From the NCBI RefSeq assembly GCF_031143425.1, contig NC_090439.1, positions 352,216,027-352,280,026 on the forward strand: a stretch of 64,000 nucleotides of DNA, read 5' to 3'. Each line of letters opens with the position of its first letter. The stretch's first letter is position 1. This document shows positions 53,823 through 64,000 of this stretch, piece after piece. The notes under the pieces are model-generated. The model was not told the DNA's origin and ran no database searches. It saw only the letters and a list, made by a program, of their open reading frames with translations. The stretch is from Pleurodeles waltl. Lineage: Eukaryota > Chordata > Amphibia > Caudata > Salamandridae. A program made the position numbers and the translations under genes.

Positions 53823-55579
53823 ATCACTGAGGTGCCTGCCTGCCCTCTTGATGCACCCTCCTGTGGAGGTTCCCTTGCAGTTAGGAGTCAAGTATTGGCA
53901 CAATACTGTGTTGTGATGTACTAATATATGGAATGGCCAATGGCATTGGACTATTCAAACTTGTTTTCGCCAAAAAAACAAACAGTTGTCTTTTTTGGGT
54001 AAACATTTGTCCTCCAATTCCTTTTCTACCTTTATGTTGTTCCTGAGTAACTTGTGTTGTGTGCCTACAGTTGAGTGTGTTTCAGCCTGCTTCCCGATCC
54101 ATTTGCTGTTTTTTGCAGTATCTGACTTTGTGTACAGTGCTGGTGTCTCCCAAGACAAGGGTACATGTTGAGTGTATGGATATATGGGTGTAAACGCAAT
54201 ATAGGTGTCATAGCATTGTGAACGATTTGGTATGGTAAGTATTTCATCTTGTGTTGTCTAATGTGAGCATGTATGGTGTTAGACTTCTTCCCCTGATATG
54301 GATTATGCATACATCTGATGTGTGCCAGCTTGAGTTTTGTTTGTGCAGACATGGACTGTGTTCAATTGTGCTACCTTTGTTTGCATTCGACTGTGCATGT
54401 GTCCATTTAGCTGTGTGTACCTTGCAGCTAGTTCCTGTAGATGCATGTCCCATGCAAATGGACTTTTATGTGCTTTGTTGACTTGTACTTCCACATTGTG
54501 CAGATAGGCATGTCATTTGTGTGTAGTATTGTTTGTCCCAGAGATACCAGAAGGGCCAGTTCCTGTGCAATAATTATTTTATGGGCAGTTGCAAGGTGAT
54601 CTGTTTCCCAGTGCAAGCTCCTTCCCTAAGTTCTCCTGCTGGCCCCATCCAAGTTGTGCAGGTATTGTTTGTATAATGTTCTTTGTATATTTGTCTCTGT
54701 GTCTATTGTGCAAGCTATTGTCCTTCAATTGTGTTGCAATGTGTGTATGATGTATGTGTGCATTGCAGGGAGGTTTACTGGGAGTGTTGTCTGTGTTCCA
54801 TGCCACATCCATACATATGTGTGTTGAATGTGACGACAATTCATGGCATAAAGGAATGTGAGCGTAAGTTGTATTTGTAAATGTTATGTTGGTGTGTTGT
54901 TGGTGTTGTGTGACACAGTTTTGCGTACCCTTCACTGTCCCTGAGATGAGCAGAGGTGTGTTATTGTGGAACATTGAGATGCAGTATGAGTGAACTGCCC
55001 AAAAGGGGTGTTTTGTGACTGTGCATGTGTCCTTCTTTATGTATGATCCCGACTGTGTACAAAATGACACGTGTACTTGGTGTCCATAGCGTGACCCCCA
55101 TATCATGTGGACAACGGCACAACACTTGGTTTTTACGGTTAATGACACATGTAGGTGTGTGTACTTACGATCGGTTACACCCATAGCGGTGTTGATTTTC
55201 TGCGCCTTTGATGAGCAGCGGCAGGACGTGTGTAATGGGCTCCCCTGAAGCACCAGACATGTGAGGCTGCCTACAGGTGACTGCCTCCCTTTATACTGTT
55301 GGTTTCCGCCTGCTGGGACATGGTGGTTGGACTGCCACAGTCACATTGATGGTGTGCCTCCTCATAATGTGTCCGGTAGAAACACAGGCTCCACCGGCCT
55401 GTTTGTGCTGCCTCACTACCATGGCTGTCTGTGCTGCCTGGTGGTGCCAGAAGGACCATGGAGGTCTTTGCTCCATAGGTCAGCTTGACTCGTAATCTGG
55501 CAGTCCGACGGCCAACCTGACAATGGTCAATCTGCCGTGCAATGGCGGTCAATGGACCACAAAACTTGTCATGAGGCCC
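53823..55579. other. Right terminal region of Harbinger element 2
   Basis: No gene. TG-rich non-coding sequence ending in the inverted terminus at 55579. It duplicates 1174-2930. Confidence 0.6.
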
Positions 55580-57032
55580 AAAACCTTTTTATTTTGCTGG
55601 TGGAAGGACCATCTGAGCTCTGAGGCAGAAGATGTATTTCTGCCTCAGACATAATCTCCCGGTCCCTTGCATTTTCATATAGTGTACTTAACATGACACT
55701 TCTCCTGCAGAAGCAACATACTTCTCCATAGGCTACTGCAGAAAACCAAGTGGCAGCATACTGTGGAAAGTAAATCAGGCATTGGCAAGCATTTCCCTTT
55801 CCCTTCTGACACTACCTTATTCTTTTTTAATTCTGTTCAAATCTTCCTAAGTGAATAGTATTTGAAAAATAAAGGTGCTTTTTACCTTCAACCTAGAAAT
55901 TAACACAATTACAAGAAATATTGATGATCCTCACTTGACCGGCTTTCTACAACAAAGCGGAACAAGCTGATTTGGAAAACTTGAATAGAACAACAAGGAA
56001 CGTCTATCGTCAGTGGAAAGAGGCTGAAGCAGAGCTCTTTCATAAAGTCATGGTACTCCAAGGTGACTTTCAACATCCTTTTATTCCTTATAATTAGGGT
56101 TACTGGTATTACGTGACAGGGGAGGACCAAATTATGTGGAAAGTTTACTAAATGATGCTGCAAGAACAGCATAATAGTATTACCTCATTATTTTGCCATT
56201 CGTATTGTTTAACATTATGGGGGAAAAGGTTTCCACCATATTAGTACCAGTCTCATACCCAATTACAGCAATAAGCAAGACAAAGATGACCAGTCAACCA
56301 CTGTGAAGGGTGTTCCACTATGCAACACAAGTGTTGCAGCATTTTAATAACTTTTGAGGTAGAAATGTTTTTTGTTAAAATCTGCAGATTAAGCAGCAGA
56401 TTATGGATTATGTGTCAAATGCAGAAAATCTATAATTATGTGGAAAACTCCACAGCCGCATATTGGCATAATTCCAGTGGCCCTGCCTATAATCGCTGGT
56501 CACACCATCTCCCTTCCCACAAACTGCTTAAATTCTTGGTGTCTTGCGCTTTCATGTTCATGGCAGACAAGACAAATAAACACAGAATCTATACTGTGAA
56601 ATTCAACACACTAAAAAACAGGTCATTTTATATTTGTTTACTGCAGTTTAAATTATGTTCTGTACCCTGACATTCACCGTGGTTGCTGGCTTTGGCAGCA
56701 GGCACTGTTAGAGTGGTGTAACATTAGATCCCCCAGCCACTGAGCTTCAGGGGTATCCCTCTGCACAGCCAGCACTGTGCACGGGCGGCAGGCCCCTCGC
56801 CTGAGAGCACCTGACTGGGTCAGGGGTGGGAACGGGTGTGGGGGAGTTGGGTGCAAGGCCATGTCTCCATGTACATTGCAGGGGGAGGGGCTCAAGTTTC
56901 CTTATGCCACTGCATGGTGATGTCAGAAGTGAACTCTAATAACTTATTACCCTTGATTAGCAGAGTCATTTTTAGGTTTTGCCGGGAGAGCGTTTATGAA
57001 ATCTATTGTATTTAATGTAAATCTCAAAAAAG
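55580..57032. other. Spacer without recognisable gene (right duplicate)
   Basis: Same sequence as 2931-4383. Nothing coding recognised. Confidence 0.6.
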
Positions 57033-57036
57033 ACTC

Positions 57037-59740
57037 TGTTAGAAATTGGGTCTCTGGTTGGCAGAGGAATACACCCTTATCCAAGTAGGGACCACAATTC
57101 TAGTCAGCGTAAATCACACACAATCCAAATTATCTTGTGCTCACCCTCTGGTAGCTTGGCACTGAGCAGTCAGGCTTTACTTAGAAGGCAATGTCTAAAG
57201 TATTTGTGCAATAAATCATGCAGAAAACATAGCGAAAACACCACAAAAATACACTACACAGGTTTACAAAAATAAAATATATAATATTTATCTGAATAAA
57301 ATAAGGTCAAAACAACAAAGATCTAATAAGCACAAGTTGAAATATCACTTTTAAAAGGTTCAAAAGAGTCTCAATCCTTAGAAATCAATCGTTGTTTCTT
57401 TGTACCACACAGTACCTAGGATGCGTTAAATATAATGCTGCAAAGGGACCGCAGAGGAGGAGATGGTTGGAAAAATAAGGTGTTGCGTTGCATTTGCTGC
57501 ACAGACGATGTGTTGTTTCTTTCCACGCTGCGAGGGATTGTGTTGCCTATTAGGCGTGCAGTCTTGGTTCTTCACTGCCATGCAGGGATATTTGGATGCC
57601 CAGGGAAGATGCGTTGAAAATCCTTGACAGACTGGTAGAAGGAGCAGGAACTGTATCAATCCAGGAGGCGATCCATCACATTTTCCATCGCAAGGAAGGC
57701 GCTGCATCGAATTTTCCGTCAGGAAATCAGTGCTGCGTCATACTGGTCGGTGGTGCAGCGATTTCCCAGCCGCGATGCGGGCTTTGTGTCGATTTCTGCA
57801 GGCGTTGCATTGATTTTCGACGCACAAGGATTTTCTTGAATAGGTGAACTCTTTGTTGGCCTTGAGACTTCAGAAACAGGAGGCAAGCTCAATCCAAACC
57901 CTTGGAGAGCTCTTCAGGAGGAAGGCAAACTCCTTCCAGCAGAGTCAGCAGCCAGCAGGGCAGCAGGGCAGCAGGGCGGTAGGGCAGCAGTGCAATATGC
58001 AGGGCAGCAGTCCTTCTCAGCAAAGCAGTCCAGACAAGTCTGTTGGGCAGCCAGGCAATTCCTCTGAAAGAGTGCAGGTGTAGCGTGTGACTTGGTGGGG
58101 CAGAGACCCAGTTTACATACCCAAAAATGTCTTTGAATTGGGAGAAACTTCGAAGAGTGGTTTTTGGAGAGCGCAAGCTTTCTCTTTCAGCCCAGTCCTG
58201 TCTGCTAGGATCTCTGTGGGGGGGGGGTCTCAGTCCTTTTTGTGACGGTAGGCAACTGGTCTTTGAACTGTAAGTTTGAGCTCCTCCACCCTTCCTGCCC
58301 AGGAAGACCCATTCAGTATGCAGATGAATGCAGATGTGACTAAGGCCCTCATTTTAACCCTGGCGGTCGGTGACCGCCAGGGGAAATGTGACGGTTGTAT
58401 CTCCAACAGGCTGGCGGTACTACACACCATATTTGGACTGTGGCGTATACCACCATGGCTGTCCCGGCAGTTGTAATCCGCCAGGGCAGTGTTGCAAGCA
58501 GCGCTGCCCTGGGGATTTCGACTCCCCTTACCGCCAGCCACCGCCATGGACAGGCTGGCGGTAAGGGGACTCAGGGTGCCCCTGGGGGCCCCTGCACTGC
58601 CCATGCACTTGGCATGGGCAGTGCAGGGGCCCCCAGCACAGCCCCATCGCGCAATCCACTCCCCGAATTGCAGGCAGTGGATTGCGCGAGAGGTGCTGCT
58701 GCACCCGCCGCACCGCCACATTGCTGCCGGCTCCATTAGGAGCCGGATGCAATGTTACGACCCTGCTGCCCGCTGGGCCGGCGGGTGTGGAAACTCTGTT
58801 TCTGCCCACCGGGATGTCCAAATGCGGCCGGCAGGTTCCCGGCTGCATAGGCGGCCAACAGGCGGTTCAATATTGGCGGGCTGCGAGTGTTGAAATGAGT
58901 CCCTAAGTGTCCTGTGCTTGTGGTTGTCTGGGTGGAATGCGCAAGGGGAGCTGTCAATCAGCACAGACCAGATGTGGATTGGAGACAGGCTGTAAGACAC
59001 AGATGGTAATAAGTGCAGAAAAATGCCCACTTTCTATAAGTGGCATTTCTAAAATAGTAATATTAAATCCAACTTCAACAGTAAGCAGAATTTTCTATTA
59101 CCATTCTGGCCATACTAAATATGACATGGCTACTCCTTCCAGATCTGAATCTACCGCTTAAAAGTATGTGAGGGCAGTTCTAGTGGTAGTCTGTGAGAGG
59201 AGCAGGCCTCACAGGAATTGAAAATAAATGTATGAGTTTTTTACTACCAGGACATGTGAAACACATAAGTACATGTCCTGCCTTTTACTTACATAGCACC
59301 CTGCCCTATGGGTTACCTAGGGACTACCTAAGGGATGACTTATATGTAGAAAAAGAGGAGTTTAGAGCTTGGCAAGAAGTTTTAAATGCCATTTTGAAGT
59401 GGGAGTGAAACCGGACTTGCAATGGCAGGCCTGATACATGGTTAAGGGGCTATTTATGCGGGTGGCACAATCAGTGCTGCAGGGCAACTTGTAGCATTAA
59501 ATTTACAGGCCCTGGGCACATGCATTGCACTTTACTAAGGACTTACTGGTAAATTAAACATGATAATTGGGTAGGAATCAATGTTACCATGTTTAGGGGA
59601 GAGAGCATATGTACTTTAGCACTGGCCAGCAGTGGTAAAGTGCACAGAGTCCTAAAACCAGCAAAAACAGTGTCAGAAAAATGGAGGGAGGCAGGCAAAA
59701 AGTTGGGGGATGACCACCCTATGGCTGTCAGATCTAACTA
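57037..59740 (-). mobile_element. Solo-LTR-like element, family 1 (right duplicate)
   Basis: This is the duplicate of 4388-7091 with the same ends and the same flanking ACTC. It contains three of the nine differences between the duplicates (57665, 57688, 59484). The nested MITE is at 58344-58903. Confidence 0.6.
58344..58903. mobile_element. Multi-hairpin MITE (right duplicate)
   Basis: Duplicate of 5695-6254, flanked by TAA on both sides. I saw no difference from the left copy in this interval. Confidence 0.8.
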
Positions 59741-60162
59741 ACTCACATCCCGCCCCCTTGCTTTTCATTGGTTCCTGTGCTTGCCACTTATTTCTCCACT
59801 TCTATTGGCTATTGCAATATTTCCTGCATTTACCAATGCTTGTTCCTCTATGTTTGCTCTTATCAATGTCCCAAATTCCCACTACTGTGCTCATTCACTT
59901 TGGTTTCCTAACTTCCTTTCTTAATTGATTTGCTACTTTATCCATAGCACGTCACATAGCATGACCCCCAAAGAAGGTATAGGAGCGCTTTATAGGAATG
60001 GCGAGATTAAGTTATATGCACAGAAACACTGGCTGTCATGCCTCACACGAAGACTGAACCCTGAGCGCAACTGCACTCCCCTGTCCCCCCCCCACCCCCC
60101 CCCCCCCGGGGCAATGCGCACTCACCAGTTCCCCCGGGGCGAAGCAGGCACCCACTCTAGTT
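59741..60162. other. Spacer with poly-C tract (right duplicate)
   Basis: Duplicate of 7092-7515. The poly-C tract at 60085-60107 is about 2 bp shorter. The duplication stops at 60162. Confidence 0.6.
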
Positions 60163-60789
60163 TTACTTCACAGTGTTTGTTTGTCTGCGGACCTATAATC
60201 ACACACTCCATGATTTTGCCATTTGAATTGTTATTTTGCTCTCATACACATAAGACACAGCTCTGTCCGTGGTGGTAAACATGGTGTCTTGGGTCTTAGA
60301 TTGCATGGCAGGAAAAGACTACCGCTCAGCAAGCACCCAGGTGCTGAAAAGATAGATCATAACAGTACCACACGAGTTCTCTCCTAGCAGTGCCACCAGC
60401 ACTGCTCTGCCTCCTGTGGACGTCCCCCCACAGAGTAACACTTTTAATAATTATGCAAGTGGAATCATCTTCCACATTAAAACAGAAACATCCAACACCC
60501 CGGGCAACGTATAAAGAAAGAAAGCGTTAAAGAAATGCCACCACATGAACCGTCGCCAGTAGTGTTTAAAAACAGAAGCAACTGTAGGAGCCAGGAGGTA
60601 GTCTTGGAACAATCCAGACTGATGTACAATGTGAAAAAAGTAGAAACTAAAGGTTTCAGGGAGCAGGTATGTGATCCCCTAATACACAGTAGTTTGTTTG
60701 TTTTATATAGCAGGAAGTTACTAGCTTTACATGAGCACCAGTTAAGTTACACAAAGACACATTCCTTTATGATAGACATGGGGACATGA
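60163..60789. other. Stretch without recognisable gene
   Basis: Begins right after the duplication breakpoint. An 84-codon ORF at 60535-60789 has no recognised domain and no supporting context. Confidence 0.5.
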
Positions 60790-60950
60790 AGTGGTCATTA
60801 TGACCCTGGCGGTCACCAGACCACCAGGGTCACGGTGGCAGCTAGACCGCCACGGTCATGGCGGTCCGACTGCCACACTATGACTGTGCTGGAGCTGCCA
60901 CAGTCCTACCACCGTTGGCGGGCGGCGAGCCAAAGTCATAATGGGGGCCT
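60790..60950. mobile_element. Short Harbinger-type MITE
   Basis: Starts GGTCATTATGACCCTGGCGG (60793) and ends CAAAGTCATAATGGGGGCCT. The ends share CATTATGAC in inverted orientation, and the interior is rich in GGCGGTC/GACCGCC. The ends resemble those of elements 1 and 2. No clear TSD. Confidence 0.65.
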
Positions 60951-60952
60951 AA

Positions 60953-61065
60953 GTGATTTGCACAGAATCACAGGATGTTGAGTTGACCTCTAGACTTGAC
61001 CTTGGGTCCCCAGCTCCACAGTCGGCAGCTCTAGCTGTACGCCACATCTTCTCAGTAGTATCAAA
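60953..61065 (-). repeat. tRNA-derived SINE-like segment
   Basis: On the minus strand it reads GAAGATGTGGCGTACAGCTA, an A-box-like start, followed about 40 bp later by GGTCAAGTCTAG, a degenerate B box, and then CATCCTGTGATTCTGTGCAA. This matches the layout of tRNA-derived SINEs. It abuts the MITE at its right end. Confidence 0.4.
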
Positions 61066-61604
61066 TAGGGAATGTTGTTATGTTTTCTTTGGGGAAAGGT
61101 TTGTTGTTCTTTTCAAAGGATAATGTAAACTAGAACACCAAGATAGGCCAGAAGCAGTCTGTACACAGGGCTTTTTTTATTCAAAAGGGACAAGATGCAT
61201 TGGTTCTGCCCCTCTCTTCAGCTCGCCAGCACCTTTTGATACACTGATGGGGTTTCTGTGGGGTAGAGCTTCCTCAGAAATATGCTGCTGCATGTACCTG
61301 GCAATGCCGTTCCCCAATATTGAGTTCCGCAGACTGACCTAATATTAAGTGCTAGCGTTATAGCAACATTTCTAACAACTGCCTTTTCTCCTGCAAACAT
61401 CGCATGTTTCAGATTACAGCCAGTCATTGCTTTAATGTTTTACTTCATGACATTGTGTTTGATGCTTTTAACATGAACACTTTTTCTATGAGGAAGGACT
61501 TGCTGTTTCTGCAAAATCAGGATTGTTTTAAAAAACCTTCTTTTACTTTGAGTACTACATAGTTATGTGTGTGGGAGTTCCGCCACAGCCTAATTTCAGA
61601 CTGA
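61066..61604. other. Stretch without recognisable gene
   Basis: A 69-codon minus-strand ORF at 61218-61427 shows no recognised domain. No other signal. Confidence 0.5.
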
Positions 61605-61735
61605 GACCCTCATTAAGAGTCTGGGATTTCTAGTACCGCCAGACTCGCCATGGTGTTCGGACTGCCGGCAATGCAGCGATCCGACTGCTACATTATGACT
61701 GTGACGAAAGCGCCACTGTCCAACCACCGCCACTT
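61605..61735. mobile_element. Truncated Harbinger-type MITE
   Basis: Begins GACCCTCATTAAGAGTCTGG and contains TACCGCCAGACTCGCC, CTACATTATGACTGTG and CAACCACCGCCAC, as in other Harbinger MITEs here. The right end is not complete. Confidence 0.5.
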
Positions 61736-63439
61736 TTTTCATGCAAGGAAATAAACTTAGTTAAAATTTCTTCTTAATCTTTTTAATGAGCACATTATAG
61801 ATATTGTGGTATGCTTGTTGTCAGGGTGTAATTTCGTGGACTTTTTTAACATCCAAATAAAGGTTGTCCACACTAAAGGAAACTAAATATATCTTCTTGT
61901 CACTGTTTTAAAGAAGCAAGCAGCCATTACTGTTGGATGTGAGTGAATTACTTGCCTAACTAAAAACAGTTAACATTAGCAATTGGAGATGCTGTATTAT
62001 CTAGAGGAGTGACCTCGTAGCACTAAAAATGCTCACCAAGCTAAATCTTACAAAAACAAAAAATATTAATCACAAAGGCGAAACCTACTGCATTAACCAA
62101 AGCTTTTTTATTACAGTTTACTGCTAGTCCCAAATCCCCTGTAATAAGCAAAGTAGCGACTGACTTTTATACACGGACTGCAGGCTCCAGTGTATTGTTT
62201 ACTTATTCCTTTGAGTCAGACTTTAAATAAGAGACGTACTCCTTTGTCTAAAGGGTATTGTGAATCGAGGTCATGAAATATGACCTCGGTTGGTATCCAC
62301 ATTTGACTAGATGTGACCTTCAGAAAATTAGTCTATATCCTTCCGCCTCGGTTCACTTAATCTGCCCACGATGGAAGGGCTTAAAAGAAGCTGCATTTTA
62401 GCGCAAAACCGGACTATTACTTTTACCTTTCCTTTATATCATTCTTGTTTGAGTCGCAACCAAAAATGATTGATAGGTGTCAGTACACACCCGAGGTCAC
62501 TGGTGCACGGTCATTTTCTCTACAAAGTGAAATGCAGAAATAAATGTTTACGAAACAAACCGTGTTGCTGAAACAAATCCCCTAAAACAGCTCGCGGTTA
62601 ATAATTCTCACTGAGTTGTCAAAAGCCTGAAAAGAGTAACTTCTCGGATGTATTATTCCTGAAGTTAAGGAGTTAATTGGTTAACAACAGCTTGTGAACA
62701 TCAGATGCAAGTCTGCACTGAGGCCGGCACACTCGATTAACTGAAGTCCCTGTTTCTGTACCCCCTTCTCTTGTCATGCCTGGCTAGATCGTTATTACCA
62801 TTGTCCCTCTGTTCACATAAAAACTCATGCTTCTGTATCTAAATGGAGACGCACAGTTGAGACTCCTCTTTATATTCAACTGTTGTTGACTCTCTGGGAA
62901 GAGGTCAGTCTCACAGTGAGATGAAAATGGTGACCATTAGCGGTGAAGAGGCAAGAGGGCAGGATACTGCAGCCTGAGGCACCCTTGCTCAACAGTGCTT
63001 AATCTGAGCGGGGGTTTCTGGTGCGGGGCACTAACACTTATTTTTGAGGGCAGGCAATGAATTTGCTGCCTCAAGTATTTACTGCGAGAAAAAGACAAAT
63101 ATATGGGAAAGAAGGAGGAATAGAAAAGTGTCACAAAGGCAGAAAGCAGAAAACTGCCTGCAAGACTGAGCTGAAGGGACAGTGAGCGGTTGTAAATGAA
63201 TTAAAGTGGCCTTAGATGGCTTTAGGGTTACTCTGCCTCAGTATTTTGTGTTCGCGCGTTTAATTGCAGCAGCCGGGTGTTTCAGAGGAACGTTTAGGGC
63301 ACCGGCACGTTTTGATTCACAAATTAAGCACAGCTGCTCAATACACTCTTGTAAGGATGCTCACTCAGCCGCACCTTTTTAAAATAATAACTTTGGCATG
63401 ATCCATAGAAGAGTCCTGATTTGCAAAGTCCATGCACTT
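61736..63439. other. 1.7 kb without recognisable gene or repeat
   Basis: The most unique-looking stretch of the window. I see no ORF above about 65 codons with support, and no RNA gene. Confidence 0.5.
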
Positions 63440-63570
63440 TTTAAGGAATGCGTACTAACAGCCATAGCTAACAATTTTGGAGCTGGAAAACCAGGTTCGA
63501 GTCCTAACCTTGATCTCCCCTGCCTCACAAAAGTATAATGTATAGTGATTCTCATGAAGCTCTAATTTCC
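63440..63570 (+). repeat. tRNA-derived SINE-like remnant
   Basis: Contains CAGGTTCGAGTCCTAAC (63491-63507), with a good match to the RNA polymerase III B box GGTTCGANTCC, about 35 bp after a weak A-box-like CATAGCTAAC. It is followed by TGATCTCCCCTGCCTCACAA. The 5' part is degenerate. Confidence 0.4.
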
Positions 63571-64000
63571 TTTGGCCGAATTCGCATTACACAAAACCAC
63601 CGTATAAACCCTAAAATGCACTAAGCTTCCTCATGATTTGAAATGGACATTGGAATCCCTTGTGAGTAGCACAGAAGAACAGAACCACCAAACGGAGTTT
63701 CTTCCTGTTGTCATTTGGAAGACAATGCTTTGTAGATGTTTTTGTGGTTGCAAATTATGGACTGGTTCGTCCCTGCCAAAGGCCGATGGTAACCAGTTTA
63801 AATTTGAAAGATGTCAAAACTTGCCAGCTTGCACTCTACTTATCCAGGCTGCAAACATTGGGAGGTTCACACAGTAGTCCCCCAGACCACAGCATGCACT
63901 CTCCAATGTCTCTTTCACAATGTGCCTCTGTTTGTGGCCTCTGGTCCCGTTTAAAGAAGAGGTGTCATATGCAGGCACAGTGCAATGCCCATCATGGTAG
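63571..64000. other. Stretch without recognisable gene
   Basis: A 79-codon plus-strand ORF at 63638-63877 has no recognised domain. Nothing else is supported. Confidence 0.45.

Larger units (their letters stand above)
32485..55579. mobile_element. Harbinger element 2, inverted and split by nested insertions
   Basis: The ends are GGGCCTCCTATGAG at 32485 (GGGCCTCATTATG in the copy at 29089) and, reversed, GGGCCTCATGACAAG at 55579. AAA lies just outside on both sides (32482-32484 and 55580-55582), a possible 3 bp TSD. The gene order is gene B (plus, 33115-36452), transposase (minus, 40725-41770), gene A (plus, 48095-53822): exactly element 1 in reverse orientation. Nested insertions are a satellite (33438-34880), a palindromic array (35566-35950), LTR family 2 (37299-39975), a LINE with L2 (42498-48009) and a MITE (51582-51738). 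Every gene has several stops, so this copy is much older than element 1. Confidence 0.8.
52650..60162 (+). repeat. Right copy of the ~7.5 kb direct duplication
   Basis: This is the second copy of the segment at 1-7515. Upstream of 52650 the sequence continues into gene A of the second Harbinger element, and the homologous part would lie outside the window on the left. Downstream of 60162 the sequence continues into DNA not seen after 7515. The copies share only a TAGTT at the breakpoint. Confidence 0.95.

Noticed and set aside
57596..57847. 83-codon ORF present only in the right duplicate
   Set aside because: It appears because a TAG at 5015-5017 is GAG in the right copy. The region is LTR non-coding sequence with repeated ACGCA-type words.
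60535..60789. Possible small host gene (84 codons)
   Set aside because: No Kozak context, domain, splice partner or duplicate supports it. It is within the length expected by chance.
63491..63507. Functional tRNA gene
   Set aside because: Only the B box is good. There is no complete A box, cloverleaf or terminator at the right distance, so a SINE remnant fits better.

Overview
The window looks like intergenic DNA from a very large, repeat-rich vertebrate genome, most likely a salamander. This rests on recognising the repeat families: Harbinger transposons with CGG-rich ends, multi-hairpin MITEs, L2-type LINEs with a 3' tail of short A/T repeats, long LTR-like elements and a DIRS/Ngaro-type element. 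No database search was possible. I found no host protein-coding gene, rRNA or functional tRNA. Almost every recognisable coding segment belongs to a mobile element, and nearly all are broken.

Layout. 1-7515 is a nearly identical direct copy of 52650-60162 (offset 52,649 bp; I spotted nine substitutions and one poly-C length change). Each copy holds the right end of a decayed Harbinger element, a spacer, and a 2.7 kb LTR-like element carrying a nested MITE. 7516-8943 is a truncated LTR of the same family in the opposite orientation. 9357-10069 is a MITE made of serial hairpins. 12051-13690 is a DIRS/Ngaro-like remnant (RNase H end, tyrosine recombinase, SGNH-like segment).

14262-23426 is a nearly complete 9.2 kb Harbinger element. 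Its order is: Myb/SANT-like gene A (minus strand, three exons), DDE transposase (plus), Myb/SANT-like gene B (minus, two exons), with matching terminal inverted repeats. Gene A and the transposase diverge from a shared upstream region. Minisatellites have expanded in the 3' part of gene A.

23.4-32.5 kb holds simple and satellite repeats, a truncated LTR, and a local tandem duplication (27.9-30.5 kb against 30.6-34 kb). 32485-55579 is a second, older Harbinger element in reverse orientation with the same three genes in the same relative order. It is split by a ~150 bp satellite, a palindromic repeat array, a 2.68 kb solo-LTR-like element (TSD CCAAG), a 5.5 kb LINE (12 bp TSD) that itself carries an L2 insertion, and a palindromic MITE. 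60163-64000 has Harbinger-type MITE fragments and two tRNA-derived SINE-like segments but no gene I can support.

How the parts relate. The biologically coherent unit is the three-gene Harbinger: one DDE nuclease plus two different Myb/SANT-like DNA-binding proteins, seen twice in independently decayed copies. The short elements with CGG-rich, TCATT-type ends (5695, 58344, 60790, 61605) look like non-autonomous relatives that such a system could mobilise.
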